Part shown: positions 43,501 through 50,543 of the stretch, piece after piece
How positions within the stretch are numbered: position 1 is the stretch's first letter
Layout: every line of letters begins with the position of its first letter
Assembly (NCBI GenBank): GCA_012934845.2
Contig: WNNJ02002925.1
Coordinates: 16,112-80,111, forward strand
DNA: 64,000 bases
Direction: 5' to 3'
From: Pomphorhynchus laevis
Lineage: Eukaryota > Acanthocephala > Palaeacanthocephala > Echinorhynchida > Pomphorhynchidae
Translations under genes and position numbers: made by a program
The notes under the pieces: model-generated
Told to the model about the DNA's origin: nothing
Database searches by the model: none
What the model saw: only the letters and a program-made list of their open reading frames with translations

Positions 43501-44447
43501 AGGATCATATCATCAGCTATTGGATCAGTAGCTGATGAATTCCACCAATACTGAAGTGTAGCTTATTGTTGTTGACTTATAAATAGAAATAAATCAACGT
43601 TCAGTATCATCAAAAATTTTAAAAGATATATCTTTGGTTAGTCTGTATTTTTAAATGTTTTCTAAGACTTCATGAGATATAGTTCCCTTTAGAATCGATA
43701 CGATATCGATTCTAAATAAATAAATTTATAGGGCATACGATATGTTAATATTCTTTAACAGTTTTTATGATTAACAGTTTTTATAATCATTTTACAGGAT
43801 TATCTAAAAAGTATAAAAAAATATTCAAACAAAGTTAAACTTGTCGTTCTTTATATAATATTTACTAAACTCATATTACATTGTATAAATTTGGCTAGTG
43901 GTCAATCTAGGTATCTGTACATTACAAAGTCATAAGTTATATGCAATGAAATTCCTGTCTTGCCCAATCGCGCGACAATTAATTAATTAAAAATTTTAAT
44001 TTTTGTAAATATTTTAAATTTGTTGAATTATATAAGTTTTAAAAGTAATCTTTAAAATTAAATATTATTTGTAAATTAACTTAAAAAGAATTAAATAATT
44101 TTGTATTAAGATGCCCACTGGAAAGTATTGGTCGATATGCTCGGTGAAGATATTGTCGGATATGCCGTTACTATCATTTATTATGTATCTGACAGGCGCC
44201 CACAGAGTGATATTGTGTTTATTTCATGGTAAAAAATCTGATTATTTGACTCTTTCTATTATCTATTTTAAGGGCGCCAAGTGGAGCAAATATTAAGCTT
44301 AGAATGATAACAGCTAGTAGCGTGAATGCGTTGAAACCCGCCTTAGTCGGAATTCGTACGTCGGTGCAGGCCAATTCGAAGGCAGATCTCGATTTGGAAG
44401 GCATCGTTGCCGACAAGCTTAAAGGGCAATTGCTACCAAGTCAATGA
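31509..44447 (+). CDS. Actin-depolymerising factor / cofilin, four coding exons
   Basis: Coding exons are 31509-31511 (ATG only), 36227-36383, 44111-44228 and 44273-44447. They join in frame into a 150-residue protein, the usual ADF/cofilin size. The N-terminus is MTSGVKTDDECIKAFDRLK with Ser3, the LIM-kinase target in cofilins. The ADF fold follows: SSFIIFGFTEDMKRIVVK, HWKVLVDMLGED, GYAVTIIYY and SDIVFISWAPSG. The long actin-binding helix is NIKLRMITASSVNALKPAL (about 99-117), and the end is KLKGQLLPSQ. All introns have GT and AG ends. The intron directly after the start codon is a known ancient feature of animal cofilin genes. The protein severs and depolymerises actin filaments. Sequence around 55-85 is divergent, suggesting a fast-evolving lineage. 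Introns 1 and 2 are packed with retroelements, yet the reading frame is intact, so the gene looks functional. Confidence 0.92.
31599..31648 (+). repeat. 26-bp tandem duplication in intron 1
   Basis: CGTTGCAATATTACGTCGGC followed by TCGC occurs twice in a row. Confidence 0.7.
31751..31790. repeat. Perfect hairpin, 18-bp arms, 4-base loop
   Basis: The left arm AATCGATTAGATTAAATC and right arm GATTTAATCTAATCGATT enclose ATTG. It lies in cofilin intron 1. Confidence 0.9.
32260..33640 (+). mobile_element. Array of PLE 3' ends, head to tail (cofilin intron 1)
   Basis: At least three 5'-truncated PLE copies follow one another in sense orientation. The first (about 32530-32870) encodes the RT thumb (NDIGFLQNHLNNLIDTYFKL, GYYKNNIKQKIVKYINQH). 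The second (about 32875-33125) and third (about 33130-33640) keep only the last thumb codons plus the structured tail. A thumb scrap also lies at 32390-32520. Each tail carries the AAATACGT hairpin and the AGCAG TTCCTC region. None could encode a working enzyme. Confidence 0.75.
33641..35150. other. Intronic AT-rich DNA, no gene recognised
   Basis: It contains two local hairpins: AAATTCGACAATTT / AAATTGTCGAATTT at 33962-33991 and TATACCCAATT / AATTGGGTATA at 34413-34440. Nothing else can be assigned. Confidence 0.5.
35155..36140 (+). repeat. Tandem array of PLE-tail units (cofilin intron 1)
   Basis: Units start near 35155, 35290, 35505 and 35800. The two middle units are very alike (TTTGGACC, CTGCTATGTTGGGTCCAGGG, ATAGCGGCTGAAATAT, CATAGCAGTTCCTCCTGATG) with a period of about 220 bp. 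Each includes ATCGATATAAAATACGATGG, absent from other tails, so these units expanded locally. The last unit ends about 100 bp before exon 2. Confidence 0.75.
36227..36383 (+). other. Cofilin coding exon 2
   Basis: The acceptor is TCTATTTTTAG (ends 36226) and the donor is GTAAGC (36384). It encodes 52 codons plus one base, TSGVKTDDEC to PRNPNSGDS, and holds the phosphorylatable Ser and the first beta strands of the ADF fold. Confidence 0.92.
36786..39302 (-). mobile_element. RLE-type non-LTR retrotransposon, 5'-truncated but otherwise open (RLE-A2), in cofilin intron 2
   Basis: The minus-strand copy is of the same group as the element at 12.65-15.77 kb but a different family. Homology begins at about 39302, corresponding to residue ~205 of RLE-A1, so the N-terminal CXC region is missing. 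From there to the stop the frame is uninterrupted. It lies antisense to cofilin, inside its second intron. Confidence 0.85.
36789..39152 (-). CDS. RLE-A2 retrotransposon protein: RT, CCHC knuckle, restriction-like endonuclease
   Basis: 787 codons from the first Met, and the frame is open upstream to about 39300. RT: KGSAGPSGMDAKAW, PGVRPIGIGDVSRRIVSKV, block A VVLTIDADNAFNRINRKT, block B SQEGFTQGDVLSMSAYA and block C CWYADDGNMVG. The thumb has GFFVNPAKCRLYG, SILGSPIG and GGIGVKDPMRS. The knuckle is CQCKEQNSISHTFSC, followed by GGLPSMRHDAVRDFL. The endonuclease has EARLDISCSGIFGD, TFLDICVFNAYAPS and RKKRKYLERV, ending CVRGARSAINRPQ. Catalytic Asp residues are intact throughout. The missing N-terminus makes the copy incomplete, so the start shown is not the native one. 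Confidence 0.88.
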   Translation of the reverse strand: MKLIKTEYGQGVPMGLDTLTCGKSVRQILIDKHPQPADIHEEALVTQPITEIHDFNQVAFESIDGSKIIEAAKRTKGSAGPSGMDAKAWTEMLSNFGTESQKLADALALFAQRIATKEVSDESIKAFTTSRLIALSKNPGVRPIGIGDVSRRIVSKVILDVARPQLQQICGKTQFCAGQRAGTECVVHALRDLLSSKPNSVVLTIDADNAFNRINRKTALANMPQICPALSNVLSNLYRNPTSLTIGNEIILSQEGFTQGDVLSMSAYAAATLPMIQKISAEYPDVLQCWYADDGNMVGDPDTVKMAFELLRKIGPSYGFFVNPAKCRLYGNGCIAETLHALFDDLQISVDMDGVSILGSPIGKDDFVKEHIQSDVRSLIETVTRFTQIGRSELQIAFVALIRSLQQKWIHMQRSCHCSIEWFEALAQSIRSMITELTGIDIETNEVLWRVFNMTLRDGGIGVKDPMRSVDQEYNASRMVCEPCLGDVTGLDLINNQNRLCKEIRANRLKAERMNRNDIINQVDPTLKNAIEHASVSGSSSWLSTYPTNSYSSRISNTVFQDALATRYGFLHPSSPKYCQCKEQNSISHTFSCPLGGLPSMRHDAVRDFLANRLSECCRNVAIEPKLSPLHDEICFQNYGTTIDREARLDISCSGIFGDRTECTFLDICVFNAYAPSNSSKSIGPCFEYHELRKKRKYLERVNSIEHASFIPVVFSMLGGAGTEAAILLKRIAGSMARSHNSSYNDEISRLRSGISVILAKMTSRCVRGARSAINRPQRDLCLINEE
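39385..41690 (-). mobile_element. Old CR1/Jockey-type LINE, decayed (cofilin intron 2)
   Basis: The minus-strand endonuclease at 41634-41092 reads DVALFTESWLSNESS, NVCALIRNNCGL, IIIYCSPSVS and LLICGDFKQ. PLPNSDHCGILMKL (41100-41040) supplies the SDH motif. A linker at 40759-40454 follows. RT pieces in several frames lie between 40450 and 39950 (PISLIPAFAKLLEKALLRRI, QADLSKAFDSVNHSIF). A C-terminal scrap is at 39623-39408. There are many frame breaks, and it is older than the other LINEs here. Confidence 0.75.
41985..42440 (+). pseudogene. Naiad-like PLE fragment (linker region)
   Basis: 126 codons, over 90% identical by eye to residues ~115-265 of the PLE protein at 60189-62045: MYINEQLEILKQLL, then LKDLYVNIRSFSKDI and NRTINVNNNNRKYTLTINF. 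The preceding bases encode the basic HKRKPKK-SDKRNKKNRVKN stretch. Neither GIY-YIG nor RT is present. It lies in sense orientation within cofilin intron 2. Confidence 0.8.
42650..42740 (-). pseudogene. CR1-1-like LINE ORF1 N-terminal scrap
   Basis: The minus strand reads MTKGRRRKPAVVPSKTD, matching the start of the CR1-1 ORF1 (MTRGRPRKAAVVPSK). It is a 5' end of the family without its body. Confidence 0.65.
42741..44110. other. Intronic AT-rich DNA with two hammerhead-like motifs
   Basis: End of cofilin intron 2. Apart from the inverted motif pair at 43412-43560, listed separately, I see no gene or repeat. Confidence 0.45.
43412..43560. ncRNA. Head-to-head pair of hammerhead-like cores (candidate)
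   Basis: Plus strand: CTGATGA at 43532 followed 14 bases later by GAAG. Minus strand: CTGATGA (RC of 43432-43438) followed 14 bases later by GAAA (RC of 43414-43417). Both share TCCA-nn-AATACTGAA and resemble the pair at 52560-52640. Helix III and helix I are not convincing here, and one copy has GAAG in place of GAAA, so they are probably decayed if they were ribozymes. Confidence 0.3.
44111..44228 (+). other. Cofilin coding exon 3
   Basis: The acceptor is TTGTATTAAG (ends 44110) and the donor is GTAAAA (44229). It encodes AHWKVLVDML to QSDIVFIS, with split codons at both ends (N54 and W93). The ATG at its first base is in another frame and irrelevant. Confidence 0.9.
44273..44447 (+). other. 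Cofilin coding exon 4 with stop
   Basis: The acceptor is ATCTATTTTAAG (ends 44272), after an intron of only 44 nt. It encodes W93 (last base) through APSGANIKLRMITASS to LLPSQ and TGA at 44445-44447. The actin-binding helix lies here. Confidence 0.92.
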
Positions 44448-44699
44448 TATTCTTGTGATTTACCTTATATAGGCATGCTTCTTCAATTAAGAAAAATAGT
44501 TTGATTCTTTGTGTTTATTAGCCAAATATCAAATTCAAACTAGAAATAACTTCAATTCAATAATATGCGGTTGTTATTGATATTAAAAATGTTCAACTAT
44601 TAAAGTTTCAAATAACATTGCACGTATTTCATTTATTATTCACGTATGACGATCAAGATCAACTGATCTGACCTTTTGCTACAATATGTTATTTCTGAC

Positions 44700-45850
44700 A
44701 TGTGTGATTGAATCAGTTTATAAAACTATACCTATGGCTAATTCCTCTAAAATGGATAATTCACAGATTCTTACATTTGCAAATAACGATATATTTAAAC
44801 GAATAAAAAGTGTTCCAATGGGAATTGGAACACTTTCTAAATTGTTCTTTTGAAACAATTTAATATTTAAGTTTAGGAACAACTATTACAAGTCATTGCA
44901 ATAGGTATAAAACCGACTTTGTGTCATTGTAAAAAAGGGTATAAAGGTTGAATCAGATAATAAAACTATACCAATATTACATTGGAATCCAAAATTACAT
45001 AAAAATCCAATAAAACCTAGGTTCATATGTAGTGCGTTTAAATGTACATTAAAACCACTTTCTGTCTATATGAATGAAATGATAATCAAGGTGTATACCT
45101 AGATATGAACATTAAATTAACATTAACTAAAACTACCATTAAATTTATATCGTAAAGATGACATATTTAAATTTACAAGAAACATATTTTTGCATGAGCA
45201 TTCATGCATACCATATAATATAAATACAATAATATATATATAATATATAATATATAATACATTAAATAATGAAATTTTAAGAATTGCAACAATATGAAAT
45301 GATATTGGCTTTCTTCAAAATCATTTAAATAATTTAATAGATACATATTTTAAACTAGGTTACTATAAAAATAACATCAAGCAGAAAATAGTAAAATATA
45401 TAAATCAACACAATAATATAAAGAATAAATTTAAACTCTTAAGTGGCAAATTTTTATGGATGGATAATAAATAATATACTTTGTATTAGAATAAGATACT
45501 AGATAGTTATTATCAGAGGAAATACATCATTAGCATGTATTTGGCCCCGCTGCTATGTTGGGTAGAGGAGTTAGGGGCCGAAACCTGATAGCATAGCAGT
45601 TCCTCCTGATGACCTCTAATTCTTATTCTGATACAACGTCTGTTATTTATTAGTCAATTCATAAAAATGACGTTTATTTTAAATTTTATTTTTTTTTAAC
45701 TTGATTTAAATTATAGAAAATCTAAAAACAATTATTAATTTTATTATTTAATTATTAAATTTTGATTTAGCATTATTATGTTTTGTTTATTTTATAATTA
45801 TATATAATACGTAGACTCAGTTAGCTGATTTGATTAATTCATTGACAAGT
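44700..45850 (+). mobile_element. Broken Naiad-like PLE with structured tail
   Basis: Rearranged PLE pieces just downstream of the cofilin stop. A scrap at 44710-44745 is followed by IPILHWNPKLHKNPIKPRF (44975-45030). The thumb region is at 45170-45440, and the tail (45520-45850) ends ACGTAGACTCAGTTAGCTG. Much of the RT palm is absent. It may overlap the cofilin 3' UTR, whose end I cannot place. Confidence 0.7.
45520..45605 (+). ncRNA. Predicted pseudoknotted RNA in the PLE tail (best example)
   Basis: The hairpin AAATACAT (45520-45527) pairs with ATGTATTT (45535-45542). GGCCCC (45543-45548) pairs with GGGGCC (45574-45579). CTGCTATG (45550-45557) pairs with CATAGCAG (45592-45599). The last two helices interlock in the order 1-2-1'-2', a pseudoknot. 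Compensatory changes in other copies support the pairing (see findings). GAGGA in the loop could also meet TTCCTC just after the last helix. The function is unknown. It sits directly after the PLE coding end. Confidence 0.6.
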
Positions 45851-46195
45851 TTCTAAATTAAGAAAAATACGACATATTGAGATAGTATTTACATTACAGA
45901 TTACTGCGTACCCAAGATCCGAACGCAAGGTACGAAACTGCCAGATTGAAATTTGTTTTATGATGCGATATACGACAGTAAAATTTTCAATCTAAACAAA
46001 TTTGCATGGCACATATCTAATACATATTATTAATTAAATTGTTTTAAGTTTTGTAATTAAATATTTTTTGTACTTTATGAGTAAGAGCACACATTGTTAT
46101 CGTATAAATCGTGATAGAAATGAAACGCTTACCAAAAAATTGTTTGTTCTTTTATGAACTGACCAGATCACTAATAATAAATATGTATTTTTATG

Positions 46196-46504
46196 AAAAC
46201 GAGAGTGACACCAATCCGCGTGAATTTTTGTTAGTCATTTTTGGCCAAACGCCGAAGTAAGACGAAACCACTGCTAGATGCCGTTTCGTCATCACTACGA
46301 CACATCAGTGATTCGTTGATGAATCATCAGTGATTCGTTGATTGCCGTCTGCTAGTCCTCCTCTGCATCCAGCAGTAGGAGGGAACTGGCACTGATGAGT
46401 CACAGTGATAACGAAATAGCATCTAGAAGCGTTTTTCGTTGCTCTACCGCGTCTAGTTAAAATGACTAACATAAATTCACGCGAATTGCTATCACTCTCG
46501 TTTT
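46196..46504. mobile_element. Foldback/MITE-like DNA element with 46-bp terminal inverted repeats
   Basis: The left end AAAACGAGAGTGACACCAAT and right end (RC) AAAACGAGAGTGATAGCAAT are imperfect inverted repeats over 46 bases. Similarity continues inward (CTAGATGC..TTTCGT and its complement), so much of the element can fold back. It has no coding capacity. I could not fix the target duplication. Confidence 0.75.
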
Positions 46505-46524
46505 GAGATATTCATAAAAAAGTT

Positions 46525-46800
46525 TGCCGATATAAAGCTACTATGCGCGAGCATTTACCAATGCTCTTGCTAATGACATTTTTTTGTAAAGCGGTAGTGA
46601 TGGCCTATCACTCAATGATTATGTTACTAGAAGTTTTCTAGTACACCAATCAAATGATTCGTTGATTGCCGTCTGCTAGTCCTCTTCTGCTTCCCGCAGT
46701 AGGAGTGAACTGGAACTGATGAGTCATAGTAATGACAAAATAATATCTAGCATTGTTTTTCGTCGTTTCTCCGCGACTGGCTAAAAATAAATAACAATGA
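46525..46800 (+). repeat. Related element: hairpin trio plus duplicated right half of the foldback
   Basis: 46525-46655 holds three hairpins (GAGCATT/AATGCTC, AGTGAT/ATCACT, ACTAGAA/TTTCTAGT), homologous to 58690-58820. 46655-46800 repeats about 46325-46480 of the foldback element. Confidence 0.6.
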
Positions 46801-46994
46801 TTTTTCTGTTTTCGAATATATCCATGGAAAATATACGTCGTTGTTCAGTAGAAACTTAAATTATAGAACCTTTTGGACTTGGAGATTTATTTGGTATTTG
46901 ATAATCTGCATTAAAATAACACTTTAACTGTGAATACTTGATAACGTCATATATTATACAAATATCTTTAAAACCTGAATTTTTAAATATTAAA

Positions 46995-47800
46995 AAAAGT
47001 AGTATGCAACCATTACATCATCGATGTACATAATAGTCCAAAGAACATGTCATTATTTTCTGCAATAACTTACTCATGTATTAATATAAACTATAATTTA
47101 AAATATTAATAAAATATGAGATATTTATATCATAAATTTATCGAATAATTTATTGAATAAAATTATACCTTCTTCAAATTTATCAGATAAATTTGAAGAA
47201 GGTACGGGAAACAATTGATTTTGCCATTATAATATAAATTATTAAATAGACCATCAACTAAATATAAATATATGACTAAAATTGAATTAATATAAGTCTT
47301 AAATAGTTTGATAAAACAACATTTTTTAAAGAGGGATCATCTATATTTAGACAAGTAAAAGGTGTTCCAATGGGTGGTAATAGTAGCCCAATTATAGCTG
47401 ACTTGTTTTTAAGCTTTATAGAATATGAATTTGTTCATAACTGTGTAAAAACTAAATCTAAACAATATAAATATATGAAATATATGTTTCGATACATTGA
47501 TGATATATGTGTATTTAATTCTAATAATTTTTATTCAATTAGTGAGCACATTTATCCAGAAAGCCTTATTCTTAACAAAACCAATATTAATGATAAAGAA
47601 GGTGTATATCTAGATATGAACATTAAATTAACATTAACTAAAACTACTATTAATTTATATCGTAAAGATGACATATTTAAATGTATAAGAAACATATTTT
47701 TGCATGAGCATTCAATGCATACCAAATAATATAAAATATAATACATTAAATAATGAAATTTTAAGAATTGTAACAAAATTCACAAAATATAAAAATTCAC
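46995..47800 (+). mobile_element. RTE-PLE chimeric block, copy 1
   Basis: A scrap of RTE RT (RC of 47006-47062, encoding YIDDVMVAC) is followed by an AT-rich bridge, a 39-base hairpin at 47167-47205, and PLE RT sequence. The order matches 54180-55000. Confidence 0.7.
47370..47729 (+). pseudogene. Naiad-like PLE reverse transcriptase fragment
   Basis: 119 codons. NSSPIIADLFLSFIEYEFVH is RT block 4, and MFRYIDDICVFNSNNFYS is block 5 with the catalytic Asp pair in the IDD form typical of this PLE group. GVYLDMNIKLTLTKT and FLHEHSMHTK follow. The upstream bases encode FRQVKGVPMGG. It is truncated before the thumb. Confidence 0.8.
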
Positions 47801-49195
47801 AAAATCTAAAAAACATGAAGATGGTTGTTGTGTGCTGCCTAATGCTGTGTGCTGTCGTTTGGCCATCGTTTATTTAAGATTAAACAAACATTTGTTCCCT
47901 TGATTGTTTACTTTAATTTTCAAATGAATTTCGATAGTATTGCTTATACTTAATATATCATTTTAACGAGCAATTATCACCCTTTATTAAAGTTTTAATG
48001 ATAATCGTTTGAAGATAATTATTATTTATCATCAGAATAAAAAGAATACATCAGAATACACGAACAAAAAGCAAATATTAGTGAAATCAATTCAAGCAAG
48101 GCCGAAGATCTGCTTAAACAACTTCCCATATCAACGATACGTTTGATACTGGATACACTACTTAAAACACTGCACCTGTGCGCCATTCGATGATCAATTA
48201 AGTACCTTAGCCTAAAACTACCCATACATAACTATTTGAGTATTGGTTTTTGAATTAGACATGATTTTAGAATAACTTCCAATTATTAATTTAATTCTAA
48301 TAATTCCGTATTTTTATTTAAGGTACCTTGTGTAAATTACATTGTAGGAATTACTTTTCAAAAACAAACGAGAAAACATTTGAATGAGATGAATACCTTG
48401 CAAAAACAATGCAGTGAACTGTGATATATAATCAATCATCTTCCTTGAGACTATCATAATGTCAATTAAGACGTTTTTAAGACAATCTATTCTCATTAAT
48501 TTTTTTATACTGCAAAAGAACTTTCAGGGCATCAAATTCAAATTTGTCAATTTGTAAAAATTAAATTTGATTTTAAATATTCGCTTTGGTTAAAAAATTT
48601 AATTATTAATTAAATTAAGTTATTTTCAATTTTACTGGTGAGTGTAGAGTTTTTCAAGTATTTTCATATCCTTATTACAGAGAAATATTTCTGATTACGA
48701 AAAAATAATCATCGAAAGGTTTAAGTAAAGACAACAATATAACATCAACGCCTTTCTACATCCGTTTAGGTTTAGCTTCTGTTAAACTTTAACGGATGTA
48801 GACGCTTCTGATTTGGATAGTGATCAGCGAAATATTGTAGTTATTTGAATTTTTCATTTACTCAAGTTTTACTTAAGCATAAAGGAAGGATTTGGAATAT
48901 TTCTTATAAGAACGAAGGAAACGGAACTTTTTAGAAGGGCCAAATATATCCAACGGCTTATTTTATTTTATTTATTGGCAATAAAAATACATGTGTATCT
49001 AGAATGTATTTGAGTAATCTCTTATTATCGGCAAGTGAAAATATTTAACAGTTTAAATTTATTTTTAATAAATAATTAAGCAATAAATAATGAAATAATA
49101 ACAAATAATTTTGATATAAGATTTTATATTAAAATTTAACAAGTTAAAATTTAACTAGAAACCAAAGTCAACATGTTGATAATAACTTGCTTGTA
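47801..49195. other. No gene recognised
   Basis: AT-rich sequence. Short open stretches at 48022-48225 and 48314-48496 on the minus strand do not resemble any family I know. Confidence 0.4.
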
Positions 49196-49199
49196 GAAC

Positions 49200-49440
49200 A
49201 AATAGCTAACTGAGTCCACGTATGTTATATTATTTATAAATTAAAAATAAAGAATAATAATAAATAATAAATATTTCTTTATAAAGGATTCTATACAATT
49301 TATATTTATATCAAGTTAAAATTTAAAAGTCAATTAAATAAAAGTCAATTTTTATGAATTGACTAATAAATAACATGTTGCATCGGAATAAGGATTAGAG
49401 GACGTTTTGGAGGAACTGCTATGTTATAAATTTCTGTCCC
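49200..49440 (-). repeat. PLE-tail repeat (minus orientation)
   Basis: The end motif AGCTAACTGAGTCCACGTAT (49205-49224) leads, on the opposite strand, to GGAGGAACTGCTATG near 49409. The pseudoknot region is decayed. Confidence 0.6.
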
Positions 49441-49939
49441 TGATAGCCAACTATCAGCTCCCGTTGTTTCTCAGACAACCTCCCCAATCATTGTGACTCC
49501 GGAAGATAAACTAGCCGCAATCAGGTCATTCCAAAGAGAAACGGCGAGAGGTTTTGACAGTTTACGACCCTCCCACCTGCATGACCTTATCGGTGCTGGA
49601 GTGGGATGGAGAAACATCCCACTCTTATGTTATGCCTTATATAACATAAGAATGTTAACTTTATATAGTTTTGATTGCCATCGTACAATCTAATAAATTG
49701 CATATTCTAATCCAATTGTCATAAAAATTGTAATTGACATTGGATTTAGATTGACATCAAATCTAAAACTTTAGATGGTTTAGATTGCCATCATTCAATG
49801 CAATTGCCAAAAATGGCAATTGCATTGTATGCGTTAATTGCGTGAGCGAAAATTCAAAATAAATTTAATTTTGTTTTAATTCTTTGTGGGATAGCCATTA
49901 TTTTAAAAATAATTTACAAAACTCAAGGTCCTAGGTAAA

Positions 49940-50310
49940 ATGCTACACCTTCCTAATCTCTCTGTTTCCGCCAGACAAGCCCTCTCGAATGAATACTGGA
50001 GCACCAGATATAGGTTCCAGCTGAGTAGGGATAAGGCAAGCATTTCTCGCCTTAGCCCTTCTCAGTCTTCCTTCTGGAATATCGTCTCGTCTCCATCTTA
50101 AGATTTGGGTGTAGGCCGTATTTTTCCAGCCGATCTTTCCACGCACGGACATGTAGCTCTAATTTATTTTTATCCTCGCATGCAACCATTACATCATCGA
50201 TGTACATAATAGTCCAAAGAACATGTCATTATTTTCATCAATAACTTACTCATGTATTAATATAAACTATAATTTAAAATATTAATAAAATATGAGATAT
50301 TTATATCATA
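49940..50310. repeat. Insertion inside RLE-B carrying an RTE scrap
   Basis: The minus strand of 50105-50225 encodes RTE RT (ELHVRAWKDRLEKYGLHPNL, YIDDVMVACED), followed by the bridge seen at 47.1 and 54.5 kb. The plus strand at 49950-50100 reads like a displaced coding piece (EYWSTRYRFQLSRDKASIS) that may belong to RLE-B; I am unsure. Confidence 0.5.
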
Positions 50311-50315
50311 AATTT

Positions 50316-50543
50316 CGCGTGCTAACTAAATTTGCAAGCATTGTGCTCGACGATGGTACTCAAGTCAGTGTTCGCCCTTTGTTCTTCGGTGCCTCTCTAC
50401 TAAGCTTTTATAAGAAGCTAGGTCTAGTTCGCGTGCTAACTAAATTTGCAAGCATTGTGCTCGACGATGGTACTCAAGTCAGTGTTTGCCCTTTGTTCTT
50501 CGGTGCCTCTCTACTAAGCTTTTATAAGAAGGATAGAGATTTA
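50316..50543 (+). repeat. 114-bp in-frame tandem duplication within RLE-B RT
   Basis: Two copies of 38 codons, RVLTKFASIVLDDGTQVSV then PLFFGASLLSFYKK, start at 50316 and 50430. They differ at very few bases, so the duplication is much younger than the decay around it. Confidence 0.85.

Noticed and set aside
44111-44296. Open reading frame starting MPTGKYW
   Set aside because: It lies in the wrong frame over cofilin exon 3. The spliced frame gives AHWKVLVDML, which matches the ADF fold.
45540-45605. PLE tail as an HDV-like ribozyme (pseudoknot order matches helices 1 and 2)
   Set aside because: Only about 12 bases lie between the second strand of helix 1 and that of helix 2, too few for P4 and the catalytic junction, and I see no P3.
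45540-45620. PLE tail as a hammerhead ribozyme (it contains CTGATGA and GAAA)
   Set aside because: The GAAA precedes CTGATGA and is followed by CCTGATAGC. No order of the two boxes in a single transcript gives helices II and III.
48022-48225. Minus-strand open frame of 67 codons that looked LINE-like
   Set aside because: No endonuclease, RT or C-terminal motif could be matched in any frame.
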